Below, piece after piece: positions 44,460 through 53,879 of a stretch of 54,509 nt of DNA. Source of the DNA: Candidatus Poseidoniales archaeon (lineage in GTDB: Archaea > Thermoplasmatota > Poseidoniia > Poseidoniales > Poseidoniaceae); assembly GCA_009887095.1 (NCBI GenBank), contig QXYC01000026.1, positions 1 to 54,509 on the forward strand, written 5' to 3'. Under the pieces are notes generated by a model. That model had not been told where the DNA came from and made no database searches. It saw only the letters and a list, made by a program, of their open reading frames with translations. The position numbers and the translations under genes are program-made. The number at the start of each line of letters is the position of its first letter. Position 1 is the first letter of the stretch.

Positions 44460-45632
44460 TTATGAATCCGGGCTCCATATTGGCATGTTCTCGATGGTTT
44501 CCATCCTCACGCCATCGTTTCCAAATTGTGAAACCAGCGCCCTTCCGCCTGCAAGTTCAATTGCTTCGCTCGTCGTTTTCGGATCCCTTGTGAGGGCAAC
44601 CATGCAACCACCTCCGCCTGCACCAGTTAATTTGGCCCCAAGCGAAGATGGAGCGGCCGCTCGGACCAACGCGTCAAGTTCTGGGCACGATACACCCAAG
44701 CCTCGAAGCATGATTTGGTTCTCTGTCATCGCACGACCAACCGCCTCATAGTCCCCTCGCTTCAGGGCGGCAATGCCCCTTCGAGCAATGGTCCCGATTG
44801 TTTCGATTTCCTTCATACGTTCAGGTTCGAGTTGGATAGCTTCTGCGACCTTTGCTACCTGTGCACCAGTCGGCGCATGGACGCCAGTGTTGCCGATCAC
44901 CAAGTACAGGTCTTCACCACCGACGGGCATCCCAAGATCATGAAGTTGCCATGTTCTGCGTCCATCGCTCATTTCCAGTTGACGCTGGTAAAGATGCTCA
45001 ACACCGTGTTCTACGACATCGCTCAGCATCACAATGCCGCCGTGTGAACAGGCTGATGCGTCCATTGGGGAGGCGCGACCGCCTTGTGCAGCAGCTTCAA
45101 CAGCGTGACCAAGCACCGCACATTCGTCGACATCGAGGGCTTCTGCACCCTGGATCTGATGGGTGCGGTTGTCGTAAGTCGAAGGGCGAAGTCCTGCTTG
45201 CTCTTCATCAAAAGTTGAGTATGCATCTGTGTCATCAATGGTGCTGGCATATCCTTCAGCCCACGACTGTTCTCCATTCCTTGATTCGGTTATCCATCGT
45301 CCACGTGCGACGCGCAGGGCAGCACAGGCTGCAACGCTCAATGCTGCGGAAGAACCGAGGCCTGAGGCCCTGGGAATGTCACCATGAATGTGAATTGAGA
45401 GGGGAGGTGCACCGGCTTTTGTTGGCCATAATCGATGACGGAGCGTGTTCAGATGTGGGTGTTTCTTGGCATCCAGGCGGTGTCCTTCAAGACGCCAGTG
45501 TTCGTCCACAGACGGGCGAACGCTGACGCTGATTCGCTGCTCAATGGCCACTGCAACAGCGGGTTGGCCAAACACCACGGCATGCTCTCCAAACAAGATG
45601 CATTTTCCGGGGGCGCTTGCTTCTACCAACAT
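44460..45632 (-). CDS. mvk: Mevalonate kinase
   Basis: 390 residues of the GHMP kinase family. N-terminal SAPGKCILFGEHAVVFG, the ATP-binding glycine loop IPRASGLGSSAALSVA, and the C-terminal GAKLTGAGGGGCMVAL motif. It phosphorylates mevalonate on the way to the isoprenoid chains of archaeal lipids. A charged insertion of ~50 residues after the second motif (SWAEGYASTIDDTDAYSTFD) makes it longer than the usual ~310-330. Starts at an ATG (MLVEASAPGK) divergent from etfD with 147 bp between. Confidence 0.9.
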   Translation of the reverse strand: MLVEASAPGKCILFGEHAVVFGQPAVAVAIEQRISVSVRPSVDEHWRLEGHRLDAKKHPHLNTLRHRLWPTKAGAPPLSIHIHGDIPRASGLGSSAALSVAACAALRVARGRWITESRNGEQSWAEGYASTIDDTDAYSTFDEEQAGLRPSTYDNRTHQIQGAEALDVDECAVLGHAVEAAAQGGRASPMDASACSHGGIVMLSDVVEHGVEHLYQRQLEMSDGRRTWQLHDLGMPVGGEDLYLVIGNTGVHAPTGAQVAKVAEAIQLEPERMKEIETIGTIARRGIAALKRGDYEAVGRAMTENQIMLRGLGVSCPELDALVRAAAPSSLGAKLTGAGGGGCMVALTRDPKTTSEAIELAGGRALVSQFGNDGVRMETIENMPIWSPDS

Positions 45633-45702
45633 CTGTGCGCCGCCTAATGTGAACCACGCATCGACGCTTCATATCCCTTGTTGAAACCTCGGTAGAAGTG
45701 AG

Positions 45703-45712
45703 GTTATTTTTA
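45703..45712 (+). promoter_or_regulatory. Possible TATA box for the etfD unit
   Basis: GTTATTTTTA lies 68-77 nt before the ATG at 45780. With a start 27 nt downstream this leaves a ~45-nt leader containing a small hairpin GGGGC/GCCCC (45753-45765) and GGTGA before the start codon. Confidence 0.35.
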
Positions 45713-45779
45713 CGGTGCATTCAAGGATTGGTTTTTGCTGGGCAGGATGTAGGGGGCCTCGCCCCTTCGGTGATGCACC

Positions 45780-47816
45780 ATGGAACACCCACTCTCAATG
45801 TCGTATGGACCACTGCCCGGTTGGGTCTTGTTGCTTGTTCTGGGCGGCATCTCCGGCGGGTTCTTCCTCTACCAAGTCGTCAAAGCCACTCGATTGGTGA
45901 TGGTCGGCGCACCTGACGATCGCTTTGACAACTGGGGCGCACGGATTAAGGAGGTCATCACAGGATGGCTCGGCCAAAAGCGGGTCCTTCAAGACAAAAT
46001 CGCAGGCGGCATTCACGTGCTCATGTTTTGGGGCTTCTTGATGCTCTCAACCGATATGTTTGACCTCGCTACTGCAAACTATTTCTCACACAACATCCTT
46101 CCAGATCTCATCCGAGGACCCTGGAACCTCATCGTTGAGACTGGTTACACCATCGCCTTGGTCGGCTGCATTGCTGCTTTGCTCCGGAGGGTCGTGTTCA
46201 CTCCTGAAAAACTCAAGGGTAAATCTCAGTTGGAAGGCAACTTCATTCTCGTGCTCATCATGACGATCACCATCACCTCATTTGTGGTCGAAGCTGGTGA
46301 AGCAGGCGTTTCTTCAACATGGGAGCCAATCGGCGCATGGGTTGCTGACAGCCTCACGCCAAGCACCGCTCTTGTGGTCGCATCGTATTGGGCCCACATG
46401 CTCGCCATCTCCACCTTCCTTTTCTTAATCCCATTGTCAAAGCACATGCACTTGGTCATGGCTTTCCCGAATGTGTTCTTCCATGACATGCGCCCGATGG
46501 CAACCATGGAGCCACTGGCACGAGGCGAAGATGGGAAGGCTGTTTTGCTCGACGATTTGGACATCGAATCCTTTGGGACAGTGAACTACACCGATCTCAC
46601 ATGGCGCAACCTCATCGATGGTTGGGCTTGCACCTCTTGCGCACGGTGCCAAGATGTGTGCCCTGCTTATGCCAGCGGTAAGGCGCTCAACCCAATGCAA
46701 ATTATCCACGATGTTCGCCATTATGCGAATGAAAACTCCTCTGTACTAATGGCAGGGGAAACGCCAGAGCAAGACATGATTGCACGGTTTGGTGAAGACG
46801 CGATTTGGGCGTGCACGACCTGCCATGCTTGCGTTGAGGCCTGCCCAATCTACATCGATCACGTGCCTAAACTCACCGACGCCCGTCGTCACTTGATGAT
46901 GGAGCGAATGGAATTCGATGAAAGCGTCGAAGACACAATCATGCCGCTCATGGCAACCATCGAGAACCTCGAATCTGACTCAAACCCGTACGGTCTCCCC
47001 GCTCACGAGCGCGGCGACTGGGCTGAAGGACTGGACGTTAAGGTGGCTGAACCTGCAGAATACATCTACTTTGCAGGCTGCGCTGCATCGTTTGACGAGC
47101 GCAACAAGAAGGTGGCTCGTGACACCATCAGCGTGATGAAAGAAGCCGGTCTTGATGTTGGAATTCTTGGCATGCAAGAAGGCTGCAGCGGTGACTCAGC
47201 ACGACGGGCTGGCAATGAATACCTGTTCCAAATGTTGGCTGAAACCAACCTCGCTACCTTTGAGGAGATTGGTGTCAAGAAAATTGTGGCTTCATGCCCA
47301 CACTGTTTCCACACCCTCGGAAAGGAGTACAAGGATTACGGCGGTGAAGACATCGAAGTCATGCACCACTCGCAACTCATCAACCACCTTCAGGAAGAAG
47401 GAAAACTCCCAGATCCTAAGCACGATCCATCGGTCACTTTCCACGACCCATGCTACCTTGGACGAATTGGTGGCGAATTGGATGCACCCCGAAACGCCAT
47501 TGGTGGCGTCGATGTTGAAATCGAACGCCATGGGAAGCAATCCTTCTGCTGTGGCGCTGGTGGCGCACAAATGTGGATGGAAGAAGACGCTGACCAACGT
47601 GTCAACGTGATTCGTGCCAAGGAAATCGCAGAAACGGGCGCTGAAACTGTGGCTGTTGGATGCCCATTCTGTTCGACCATGGTCAGCGACGGCCTCACGG
47701 CGATTGATTCTGAAATGCAAGTGAAGGACATTGCAGAGATTGTTTGGGAGCAAATCAAAGCCAATGACGCTGCAATCGAAGCAAAGAAGTCTGCAGCAGC
47801 AGAAGCCGAAGCTTGA
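45780..47816 (+). CDS. etfD: EtfD-type membrane Fe-S oxidoreductase (ETF:quinone, HdrD/FadF-like)
   Basis: 678 residues. The N-terminal ~220 residues hold five or six helices of the NarI-like heme b domain (histidines in GIHVLMFWG and YWAHMLAIS). Two 4Fe-4S sites follow: CTSCARCQDVCP and CTTCHACVEACP. Two cysteine-rich CCG domains come next, with FAGCAASF, SCPHCFHT, DPCYLGR, FCCGAGGAQ and VGCPFCSTM. This set matches the EtfD/FadF proteins that pass electrons from acyl-CoA dehydrogenases via ETF to the quinone pool. The first ATG at 45780 has GGTGA upstream; a second ATG is seven codons in. It shares its 3' end with mutY. Confidence 0.85.
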   Translation: MEHPLSMSYGPLPGWVLLLVLGGISGGFFLYQVVKATRLVMVGAPDDRFDNWGARIKEVITGWLGQKRVLQDKIAGGIHVLMFWGFLMLSTDMFDLATANYFSHNILPDLIRGPWNLIVETGYTIALVGCIAALLRRVVFTPEKLKGKSQLEGNFILVLIMTITITSFVVEAGEAGVSSTWEPIGAWVADSLTPSTALVVASYWAHMLAISTFLFLIPLSKHMHLVMAFPNVFFHDMRPMATMEPLARGEDGKAVLLDDLDIESFGTVNYTDLTWRNLIDGWACTSCARCQDVCPAYASGKALNPMQIIHDVRHYANENSSVLMAGETPEQDMIARFGEDAIWACTTCHACVEACPIYIDHVPKLTDARRHLMMERMEFDESVEDTIMPLMATIENLESDSNPYGLPAHERGDWAEGLDVKVAEPAEYIYFAGCAASFDERNKKVARDTISVMKEAGLDVGILGMQEGCSGDSARRAGNEYLFQMLAETNLATFEEIGVKKIVASCPHCFHTLGKEYKDYGGEDIEVMHHSQLINHLQEEGKLPDPKHDPSVTFHDPCYLGRIGGELDAPRNAIGGVDVEIERHGKQSFCCGAGGAQMWMEEDADQRVNVIRAKEIAETGAETVAVGCPFCSTMVSDGLTAIDSEMQVKDIAEIVWEQIKANDAAIEAKKSAAAEAEA

Positions 47817-48790
47817 GCCGATGGGGTGGCCGATTGAGCCAAGACATTCACCAAGCCTCATTGATGGCATGGTTTGCAGAGCACCAAAGGGATTTGCCGT
47901 GGCGCAACACGAAAGATCCGTGGCCCATTCTGTTGTCTGAAATCCTTCTCCAGCAAACTCAAGTCAGCCGTGGCATCGTGTTTTGGCAACGCCTCTTTGA
48001 GCGATACCCGACGGTCCAGGACATGGCTGTTTCGACCGAAGAAGAAGTTCTCTTACTATGGCAAGGAGCGGGGTATTACAGCAGGGCTCGCCGCCTGTTT
48101 CAACTTGCAAAGTTGGTGTGTGCTCCCATTTCCGAAGGCGGCTACAACGGACACCTACCAGTGACGGGTGCAGGCCTCCAATCGTTGCCGGGCATCGGGC
48201 CCTACACCGCTGCGGCTGTTGCCAGCATTGCCCATGGTGAATCAATTGCATGCGTTGACGGGAACGTCCGAAGGGTGATGGCCAGGCAAATGGCAAACGC
48301 CACGCCCACAACGAAGGAAGTGCAAGAATGGGCCGATACGGTTCTATGGACGAAGGATGCTGGCAATTGGAATCAAGCGGTTATGGAACTTGGTGCGACG
48401 GTATGCACCCCTCAAAAGCCACGCTGCGGGGGTTGCCCAATCGCCTCTTCATGCGAAGGCGCCTCAAGCCCACTTCGGTTCCCTGCGCCAAAGGTGAGGG
48501 CCAAAAAGCGCCTTGATTTGATGTGCATTGTGTTGCTTGATCCAGATGGTCGTCCGCACCTTGTGCAACGAGGTAATGATGGCATTCTTGCGAGCATGTG
48601 GGGCCCTCAAATGGCGGAACAATTGGATGTCACTTCGTACGAGTACGTCGGTGAGGTGCATCATGTGCTCTCCCACAGGGATCTCCATGTTCGAATCTGG
48701 AAAGGCAGCATTGACCAAGGCATGGATGAAGGTAACGTCCCCCTTTCCTCGCTCGATCAAAAAGTGCTCAAACGTGTGCGTGAGAACTGA
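47813..48790 (+). CDS. mutY: Adenine DNA glycosylase MutY
   Basis: 325 residues. Motifs: LPWRNTKDPWPILLSEILLQQTQV with the catalytic glutamate, helix-hairpin-helix LPGIGPYTAAAVASIAHG followed by the catalytic aspartate in CVDGNVRRV, and the iron-sulfur cluster cysteines CTPQKPRCGGCPIASSC in the canonical C-X6-C-X2-C-X5-C spacing. The C-terminal ~110 residues form a MutT-like domain for 8-oxoG recognition (RPHLVQRGNDGILASMWG). It removes adenine opposite 8-oxoguanine. The first TTG overlaps the etfD stop by 4 nt; an internal TTG at 47834 or the ATG at 47864 are alternatives, so the start is uncertain. Confidence 0.92.
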   Translation: MSRWGGRLSQDIHQASLMAWFAEHQRDLPWRNTKDPWPILLSEILLQQTQVSRGIVFWQRLFERYPTVQDMAVSTEEEVLLLWQGAGYYSRARRLFQLAKLVCAPISEGGYNGHLPVTGAGLQSLPGIGPYTAAAVASIAHGESIACVDGNVRRVMARQMANATPTTKEVQEWADTVLWTKDAGNWNQAVMELGATVCTPQKPRCGGCPIASSCEGASSPLRFPAPKVRAKKRLDLMCIVLLDPDGRPHLVQRGNDGILASMWGPQMAEQLDVTSYEYVGEVHHVLSHRDLHVRIWKGSIDQGMDEGNVPLSSLDQKVLKRVREN

Positions 48791-48799
48791 ACTTTGTGC

Positions 48800-49513
48800 T
48801 CACTCCTGTTGCTTGGACAGTGCAATGTCATGCTCGAAAGAGGCGAGCATCATGACCAAACTCAGGAACAGAACATATTCTGCAGGCGCAGCAAATGTGA
48901 TGGAATTTTGTGATAAGTTCATGATTTCAGCGCTGTCTCTTAGGCCTGCATCAATCACATGCGTTCGCACGGCTTTGGCTAATGAGAGGTTCATGACTGC
49001 AAACGAAACGGCACCCACAATCATCCACGCTTTTCTACGAACATGACCGGGGCTTAGGGTGTTGGAAATAGCGAGGTGGGTGCTGCATGACCATCCATAG
49101 CCTCCGATGAACGTCACCATCGCAAAGATGCTGTGGATGATGATCTGATCATGCATGTTGAACCATGCCACACAAATCAATGAAACGCCGGTGACAAGTC
49201 CGAACCATTTGGACAACTGACTTTGCTTTTGTCCGACTGCTGTCTCAAAGGTGTGGGCGAGACGCATCGAAAGAGCGCAAAAAAGCAACCCTGCGATTGT
49301 GAACCCACCGGTGAAAAGAATGCGCTCGGGACCAGGATAGTCAGATTCAGATATGAAAAATGGAATGGCTCTTGCATTTCCCGAGAGAAGGTGGGTGGTC
49401 ATTGAAGTGATGGCTGTCAGCAGCACCAGAAGCCATGTGCCTCTCAAAAGGTGTTGATCTCGCACCACCGTTCGGCCGATCTGTAGGCCGTGCTCACCCG
49501 TCCAGTCAATCAC
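48800..49513 (-). CDS. Six-helix membrane protein, possibly Frag1/DRAM/Sfk1-like
   Basis: 237 residues from a GTG at 49513 that overlaps the reductase stop codon (GTGA), with GGTGAGG upstream; the ORF is also open to 49543. Six hydrophobic helices are seen. The first loop AIPFFISESDYPGPERILFTGGF, with Pro, Ser, acidic and Pro residues before the second helix, resembles the Frag1/DRAM/Sfk1 family, whose archaeal members have no known role. Identification is tentative. It is translationally coupled to the reductase gene, so a common pathway is likely. Confidence 0.6.
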   Translation of the reverse strand: MIDWTGEHGLQIGRTVVRDQHLLRGTWLLVLLTAITSMTTHLLSGNARAIPFFISESDYPGPERILFTGGFTIAGLLFCALSMRLAHTFETAVGQKQSQLSKWFGLVTGVSLICVAWFNMHDQIIIHSIFAMVTFIGGYGWSCSTHLAISNTLSPGHVRRKAWMIVGAVSFAVMNLSLAKAVRTHVIDAGLRDSAEIMNLSQNSITFAAPAEYVLFLSLVMMLASFEHDIALSKQQE

Positions 49514-50538
49514 TTGAATTCCCTCACCGTGTCGTTGATGCACGCATCAAATGAACGCCATTCCATGCCGAGGACTTCAGTTGCTTTCTTCGAGGAGAGG
49601 TTTGAATCACCGCGGAAGTAGCCTTTGACCGCTTTTCGAGTCATCCGTCGAGGTGCTCCAAACCAACTCATCGCCCAGTCTTGAAAGACGACGATGAACA
49701 TCAACGAGACGGGTATGGCTCGCTTCGGAGATTTTGTTTCTGGATGGAGTTCTCGGATCCGTCGGCACACAGCGGCGATGGTGGTGTTGTTGTGCGGCGC
49801 AAGGATGAATCGCCCTTGTGCTTCATCGATTTCGTATGCTTTTCGATGGGCGATTGCGACGTCCATCACATGAACGAAAGCCATTGGAATCTTTGGCGCA
49901 GCAGGGAAGAGCCCCTTCATTGCGTCATCGAACCATTCGACGCTTGGGGTCGGTTTGACGAAGCCACCACCGAGCACCCCGCTTGGGTTGATGACTCGCA
50001 AATCAAGGTCGAGTTGTTTGGCGAGGTCCCATGCAAGGCGTTCTGATTCTGTCTTGGCAATTGTGTAGGGTGAAGACCGATCTGTCTGCCAATCATCTTC
50101 TGTCTTCTCTCGCCCCTTTGGCATCGAGCCTACAGCCGCAATGCTTGAGGTGTAAACGATCCTTGTGATTCCACATTGCTTAGCCGCTGTGAACAAATGC
50201 TGTGTGCCTTTGTTGGCAGTATCAATAATGACGGTGGCATCACCGCTTGTGGAATAGACTGTGGCCGTGTGAAACAACGCATCGCAACCATCCATCTTCT
50301 GGCCCCAACCATCTGCTTCGAGCACATCTCCTTCGACCAGTTGCAAGCGTTCTGGAACACCGAGCGTTGCAGCGTGTTTTTTCACATGATTGACCTTTTT
50401 CGGATCGCTTAAATCACGGACAGAACCCTTGACTGCATACCCATGCGAGAGTAAATCTCTGACGATATGGTTCCCAATGTGACCATTGACGCCGGTGACA
50501 AAAATCGTTTGGCCGTTCGCAGGAATGGCTTCGCTCAT
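49510..50538 (-). CDS. NAD(P)-dependent extended short-chain reductase (dihydroflavonol reductase-like)
   Basis: 342 residues. Rossmann motif TGVNGHIGNHIV near residue 15, VEGDVLEAD, FHTATVYS, active-site serine in VYTSSIAAVG, and the YxxxK pair in SPYTIAKTESE. The pattern fits the dihydroflavonol 4-reductase/3-beta-HSD/carbonyl reductase branch acting on aldehydes or sterol- or lipid-like substrates. The C-terminal substrate region is not diagnostic. Coupled by a 4-nt overlap to the membrane protein downstream. Divergent from cysS with 66 bp between. Confidence 0.85.
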   Translation of the reverse strand: MSEAIPANGQTIFVTGVNGHIGNHIVRDLLSHGYAVKGSVRDLSDPKKVNHVKKHAATLGVPERLQLVEGDVLEADGWGQKMDGCDALFHTATVYSTSGDATVIIDTANKGTQHLFTAAKQCGITRIVYTSSIAAVGSMPKGREKTEDDWQTDRSSPYTIAKTESERLAWDLAKQLDLDLRVINPSGVLGGGFVKPTPSVEWFDDAMKGLFPAAPKIPMAFVHVMDVAIAHRKAYEIDEAQGRFILAPHNNTTIAAVCRRIRELHPETKSPKRAIPVSLMFIVVFQDWAMSWFGAPRRMTRKAVKGYFRGDSNLSSKKATEVLGMEWRSFDACINDTVREFK

Positions 50539-50604
50539 GGCGTTGCCAAGCGCTCGAGCGTCTTAACCTTCAAGTGAGGACGGCCACACCCACGGCTGTA
50601 TCCC

Positions 50605-52092
50605 ATGCCGCTCCGCTTGCACGACACCCGCCGACGAACAAAGGTCGATTTCACGACCATGCAACCGGGCAAAGTTTCGATGTATGTTTGTGGTGTCACT
50701 GTTTACGACCGGTGCCATTTGGGTCACGCCCGCTGTTACCTTGCGTTTGATTTGATTCACCGTTGGTTGGAAACATCAGGATATGAGGTTCATTATGTCC
50801 AAAACTTCACGGATATTGACGATAAAATCATTGTCCGTGCAAACGAGTTGGATGGCGATTGGAAAGCTCTTGTTGATGCGAACATCGAAGCCTACTACGA
50901 GGATATGGACGCCCTCAACATTCTCAGAGCAGATGATTACCCACGTTGCACAGACTATGTTGAAGACATGATTCGAATCACTCAAGATTTGATTGACAAG
51001 GGCAATGCTTACCAAGCAAATGATGGTGTCTATTTCGACATTGAATCTGCTCCTGAAAAGTACGGTGAACTCACAGGGCAAAACATCGAAGCGGTGCGCT
51101 CAGGTGCTGGTGGCAGGGTTGATGGAACAGGCTCCGGGAAGCGCGACCACAAGGATTTCGCTTTGTGGAAAGCAGCGAAACCGGGCGAGCCGACATGGGA
51201 TTCCCCTTGGGGGCCTGGGCGTCCAGGATGGCACATCGAATGCACCGCAATGAGCATGGACTACTTTGGCGACCAATTTGACATCCATGGAGGCGGCCAT
51301 GACCTGCGTTTCCCTCACCACGAAGCAGAAATTTTCCAAGGCGAATGTCACACCGGATGTTCGCCGGTCGTTCATCACTGGCTGCACAATGGTTTTGTCA
51401 ACATTGATGGTGAGAAAATGAGCAAATCGCTTGGGAATTTTTGGACCATCCGAGATATTCTCGAAAAGATCGATGCCATGGTGCTTAGGTTTGCCTTGAT
51501 CAATGCACACTACCGTTCGCCAATCGACATGAATGAGACACTTCTGAAGAATGCAGAGAAGAACTACAACAGGGTCCTTGAGACCTATGTGGCCATGCTC
51601 AAGGGGAGAACAACTGAGCGTCCTGTCGAACTTCCGCACGCAGATCTTACCTCGTCCCTTCCTCTTTCCAAGTCGCTTGGTTTGCTCGAAAAGATGGGTG
51701 AAGGGTTCGCCCGTGCGATGGATGATGATTTCAACAGCCGTGAAGCAGTCGCCAAGGTCCTTGGTGCCGTGCGAGAAATGACAAAGACATTCAACAGCGG
51801 CCTCGATGCTGCTGACGCAGATGCGTTTGCTCACTATGCAGTGGATTGGCTCGAGGAGAGTGCAGGCACTGTGCTCGGTGTTCTGCCCACAAGGGAGATG
51901 GCGCTTGCAGAACCAGAGGACGACCCTCGAAAGGTTGCGATTGCAGATGAAGTCGATGCCCTCCTGTTGGCTCGAACGAAAGCGCGCAGCGAGAAGGATT
52001 GGCCAAAAGCAGACGAAATCCGCGACACCTTGCAACAGATGGGCGTTGTCGTTGTCGACACTGCTGATGGTCCAACGTGGGATCTTGCATAA
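50605..52092 (+). CDS. cysS: Cysteinyl-tRNA synthetase
   Basis: 495 residues of the class I synthetase. Seen: zinc-ligand cysteine in YVCGVTVYD, HIGH motif as HLGH, QNFTDIDDKII, GWHIECTAM with another zinc ligand, GGGHDLRFPHHEAE and the KMSKS loop followed by LGNFWTI. The anticodon-binding helical domain completes the protein to QMGVVVVDTADGPTW. It charges tRNA-Cys directly. The start at 50605 (MPLRLHDT) is standard for the family. Converges with the topoisomerase gene; the 78-bp spacer shows no recognised signal. Confidence 0.97.
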   Translation: MPLRLHDTRRRTKVDFTTMQPGKVSMYVCGVTVYDRCHLGHARCYLAFDLIHRWLETSGYEVHYVQNFTDIDDKIIVRANELDGDWKALVDANIEAYYEDMDALNILRADDYPRCTDYVEDMIRITQDLIDKGNAYQANDGVYFDIESAPEKYGELTGQNIEAVRSGAGGRVDGTGSGKRDHKDFALWKAAKPGEPTWDSPWGPGRPGWHIECTAMSMDYFGDQFDIHGGGHDLRFPHHEAEIFQGECHTGCSPVVHHWLHNGFVNIDGEKMSKSLGNFWTIRDILEKIDAMVLRFALINAHYRSPIDMNETLLKNAEKNYNRVLETYVAMLKGRTTERPVELPHADLTSSLPLSKSLGLLEKMGEGFARAMDDDFNSREAVAKVLGAVREMTKTFNSGLDAADADAFAHYAVDWLEESAGTVLGVLPTREMALAEPEDDPRKVAIADEVDALLLARTKARSEKDWPKADEIRDTLQQMGVVVVDTADGPTWDLA

Positions 52093-52170
52093 ATGCGGAC
52101 GAAGTCCTCAGGATTTCCCCTCACAACGCACGTTCAAACATACTTTTGTACGGATGCAAATTGAACATCG

Positions 52171-53352
52171 TCAACCAGTTTTTTTTCTCAGATGTTTGAG
52201 GACTCGAAGCGTTGAACTTTCACCGTCTGAGAGGCCAGAAATTCTACGCATGCCTGCGAACTCGTTCCAAGTCTCGAGAAGTCGCCCCTCCATCCAGGCA
52301 TTGAGGAACCAAGGGTGGATGTAGGATGAGCGGCACACCGGGCGGGTGTTGCCAAGGTCTGCCGCCACCGTATCGATCACGGCCAACATGGTTTTGTTTC
52401 GTTCGAATTGAGTCGTTGGTATGCTCCAGTCGCCACCGGTCCAGAGTTTGTTAATCGATTCGACCTCTGGTAGTTTTCTAAGCCAACTTTTCAGGTCTTT
52501 TGCATTCTGAGGTTGGGCGAGAAACGCCAAACGCTCCGCACAACGGTAGGTTGCTGCCCATGTTCGGAAGTTCTTGGCGGTGAAGCCTTCTCCACTGCTT
52601 GCACGGATGTACTGGTTGATGTGCTCAGCTTTCAGGTCGACTTCATTCCCTGCCTCGGAGATATACATGAACAAGTCTGCATTTTTCACACCTAAACGAT
52701 TGGTTCGGAGGATGAGGTCGACCAGATGGTCGTCTTCAATGGTGATCTCCCAGTTCTTGTCGGATTTTCCTGTAAATGTGAAAACAGCATCATGCCGTCC
52801 TTCAGCATCCTCTCCTTTGATGTGCTTAACATGCATTGATTTGAGGGTCGTCAAGCCATAGGAATTGTTCGCTTTTGCATACTCGTCACTGCCAACGCGA
52901 ATGTTGTACAGATCGATTAAACGGACGACAAGGGCGGCGACTGTGTGAAGTTGCATTGTGCTCTCTTCGAGGTCTCGCTGGACCTGCTTGCGCAGTCGAG
53001 GAAGTTGAGACGCAAAGTAAACCACATCGTCGTACTTCATTTCCGTTGTGATGTCAGTCCATTCAGGGTGATAGCGATATTGCAAACGACCTTTTGAGTC
53101 AAACCCAGTCGCTTGGATATGCCCCCTTGCATTTGGACAAATCCAAACTTCGCTCCAAGCAGGAGGTAAACCAAGTGAATTCCACCGGCGTATGAGATCC
53201 AATTCCTCGACTTGCGTTCCGTCAGGGGTTCGATACTGCCACTCAAATACGCCTTCCTCCAGAGAAATGTTTTCTCGAGATACACCGCTCAGCGAGGGGT
53301 CACTTCGTACCAACGTCGCTCTCCTCAAGGCTTCGGCTGAATCGATTGGCAC
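52171..53352 (-). CDS. Topoisomerase IB (poxvirus/bacterial type)
   Basis: 393 residues from a GTG. The catalytic core keeps RVGSDEYAKANNSYG with an active-site arginine, FTGKSDKNW with the catalytic lysine, FTAKNFRTWAAT with the second arginine, and the nucleophilic tyrosine in CRSSYIHP. The N-terminal part LPPAWSEVWICPNARGHIQ is typical of the small bacterial/poxvirus enzymes that relax supercoils without ATP. At the position of the vaccinia active-site histidine the sequence has LGNT, as in several bacterial enzymes. The gene is flanked by a 125-bp spacer upstream. A euryarchaeon normally relies on topoisomerase VI, so it may be a transfer. Confidence 0.92.
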   Translation of the reverse strand: MPIDSAEALRRATLVRSDPSLSGVSRENISLEEGVFEWQYRTPDGTQVEELDLIRRWNSLGLPPAWSEVWICPNARGHIQATGFDSKGRLQYRYHPEWTDITTEMKYDDVVYFASQLPRLRKQVQRDLEESTMQLHTVAALVVRLIDLYNIRVGSDEYAKANNSYGLTTLKSMHVKHIKGEDAEGRHDAVFTFTGKSDKNWEITIEDDHLVDLILRTNRLGVKNADLFMYISEAGNEVDLKAEHINQYIRASSGEGFTAKNFRTWAATYRCAERLAFLAQPQNAKDLKSWLRKLPEVESINKLWTGGDWSIPTTQFERNKTMLAVIDTVAADLGNTRPVCRSSYIHPWFLNAWMEGRLLETWNEFAGMRRISGLSDGESSTLRVLKHLRKKTG

Positions 53353-53477
53353 ACCTGAACGGCTGCGGTGCGTGACATGAACTTATGTCCTGTAAACAGT
53401 GGTTTCAATCGATTCAAATTGCATCTCATGTTCGTCAATGGGGTCGTGCGTAGGATGGACCTTCTTGCACACCTCAT

Positions 53478-53879
53478 TCAGTAATGCCCAATAAACGCTA
53501 AACAATTTTCGATCAAACAGGTCAGTTCTGCGTCCACATCTTCATCTTGATTTTTAAATTTCAGCGTGCTTTTGCCAGATTTCTTTTTCGATAGACTCAG
53601 AGGCAAGACTTCTGGATGATAGTACATCGGTAAGAGATAGATTCCAACGTGCTCCTTCTGGATTCGCACCCGGGCAAATGGCCGACCTCTTGGCGTTTTT
53701 ACAAACAAATCGCCCGGTTCGTCAATGGCTATTTCCAAATGGGTGGTCGACCTTTTGACAATCGTAGAGAGTGAATTCCACAAAAAGAGGAGGGTGTCAT
53801 TCTTCACGACTTCTGCAGCGCAGACTCCTATGAAACCCTTCCGAGGATGAGCGGGCGACAGCGTCAGATTCGTCGACAC
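53478..53879 (-). CDS. Small protein of unknown function
   Basis: 133 residues from a GTG directly after the stop of the upstream gene (TGAGTG). The middle reads FARVRIQKEHVGIYLLPMYYHPE followed by basic SLSKKKSGKSTLKFKN and an acidic, helical end with a cysteine pair (LTCLIENCLAF). A segment with this VxLxLMPVYxNPE shape followed by GKS-FNFK occurs in small uncharacterised bacterial proteins of the DUF1801 kind, but the match is only by memory of the pattern. No membrane helix or signal is present. The start could be later, but no in-frame ATG precedes MYYHP. Confidence 0.6.
   Translation of the reverse strand: MSTNLTLSPAHPRKGFIGVCAAEVVKNDTLLFLWNSLSTIVKRSTTHLEIAIDEPGDLFVKTPRGRPFARVRIQKEHVGIYLLPMYYHPEVLPLSLSKKKSGKSTLKFKNQDEDVDAELTCLIENCLAFIGHY

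Noticed and set aside
45753-45765. Small hairpin GGGGC/GCCCC before etfD considered as a terminator or riboswitch
   Set aside because: Five base pairs with a 3-nt loop are too small and lack a U-run or larger fold; it may only be leader structure.
51100-52035. 311-codon minus-strand frame
   Set aside because: Antisense to cysS, which has all its motifs in the plus-strand frame.
52171-52200. T-run near the end of the topoisomerase gene as a terminator
   Set aside because: It is inside the coding sequence (Lys codons on the minus strand) and no hairpin precedes it.
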